Shown piece after piece: positions 13,924 to 13,972 of a DNA stretch of 13,972 nt. The notes under the pieces were generated by a model. That model was not told the DNA's origin. It ran no database searches and was given only the letters and a program-made list of their open reading frames with translations. Positions within the stretch are counted from its first letter, which is position 1; every line of letters starts with the position of its first letter. The position numbers and the translations under genes were made by a program. The DNA lies in NCBI GenBank assembly GCA_964354995.1, contig CAYHBQ010000020.1, positions 1 through 13,972 of the forward strand, written 5' to 3'. The stretch comes from JBBSZK01 sp964354995 (GTDB lineage Archaea > Nanobdellota > Nanobdellia > Pacearchaeales > GW2011-AR1).

Positions 13924-13972
13924 AGATCGGAAGAGCACACGTCTGAACTCCAGTCACTGACCAATCTCGTAT
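13924..13972 (+). other. Illumina TruSeq adapter contamination at contig end
   Basis: These 49 bases are not genomic. They begin AGATCGGAAGAGCACACGTC, the TruSeq index adapter, run 34 nt to CCAGTCAC, continue with the six-base barcode TGACCA at 13958-13963, and then ATCTCGTAT of the flow-cell arm. The contig must be trimmed to 13923. The adapter creates a false C-terminus and stop for rad50 and false minus-strand reading frames. Confidence 0.98.

Noticed and set aside
13563..13964. Long minus-strand reading frames at the right end with starts like MVSDWSSDVC or MTGVQTCALPI
   Set aside because: Their N-termini are translated from the sequencing adapter and the rest is antisense to rad50. These peptides are typical adapter artefacts.

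Overview
The window is a contig fragment from an archaeon, about 14 kb at moderate GC. The domain-level call is secure. It carries RpoK (Rpb6), a three-gene exosome (Rrp4, Rrp41, Rrp42), an SBDS homologue, a proteasome alpha subunit, an RNase P Pop5 protein, an aRNase J, Mre11 and Rad50, a 16S rRNA 5' end of archaeal type, and BRE/TATA promoters about 25 nt before start codons. A DPANN-type lineage (for example Woesearchaeota or Pacearchaeota) is my inference from the compact gene set, the short enolase, the short Pop5 and the small lineage-type membrane proteins. The sequence alone does not prove it.

The left part, up to about 8.4 kb, reads leftwards. From right to left it holds an HtrA-like membrane-anchored serine protease, pop5, psmA, sbds, a small two-helix membrane protein, rrp4, rrp41, rrp42, rpoK, enolase and ribosomal protein S2. 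After S2 comes a roughly 380 nt stretch that looks like a broken, start-less coding sequence. Next is a good TATA promoter, a leader with two hairpins, and the first ~89 nt of the 16S rRNA gene, cut by the contig edge. The right part reads rightwards: aRNase J, a small single-TM protein, a HemK2/PrmC-type methyltransferase, mre11 and rad50. The two halves diverge from a 71 bp region with back-to-back promoters.

Functionally the leftward set is an RNA- and protein-turnover, ribosome-biogenesis and core expression cluster: exosome, RNase P, SBDS, proteasome, RNA polymerase and S2. The 5'-3' ribonuclease RNase J lies just across the divergent promoter. The rightward set ends in the Mre11-Rad50 DNA end-processing pair. 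Several first genes have a TATA centre 24-26 nt before the start codon, so leaderless transcripts are likely. Genes inside runs overlap by ATGA or TAATG, or restart 2 nt after a stop.

The last 49 bases (13924-13972) are not genomic. They match the Illumina TruSeq index adapter, including a TGACCA barcode. Rad50 is therefore truncated at residue 670, and the last apparent residues of that frame are artefactual. I found no CRISPR array, insertion sequence, prophage or tRNA, and no convincing new multi-gene system. The most interesting leads are the broken coding-like region before the 16S gene, the divergent 16S 5' end, the charged extensions on S2 and RpoK, and the possible leaderless mini-ORF overlapping the mre11 start.
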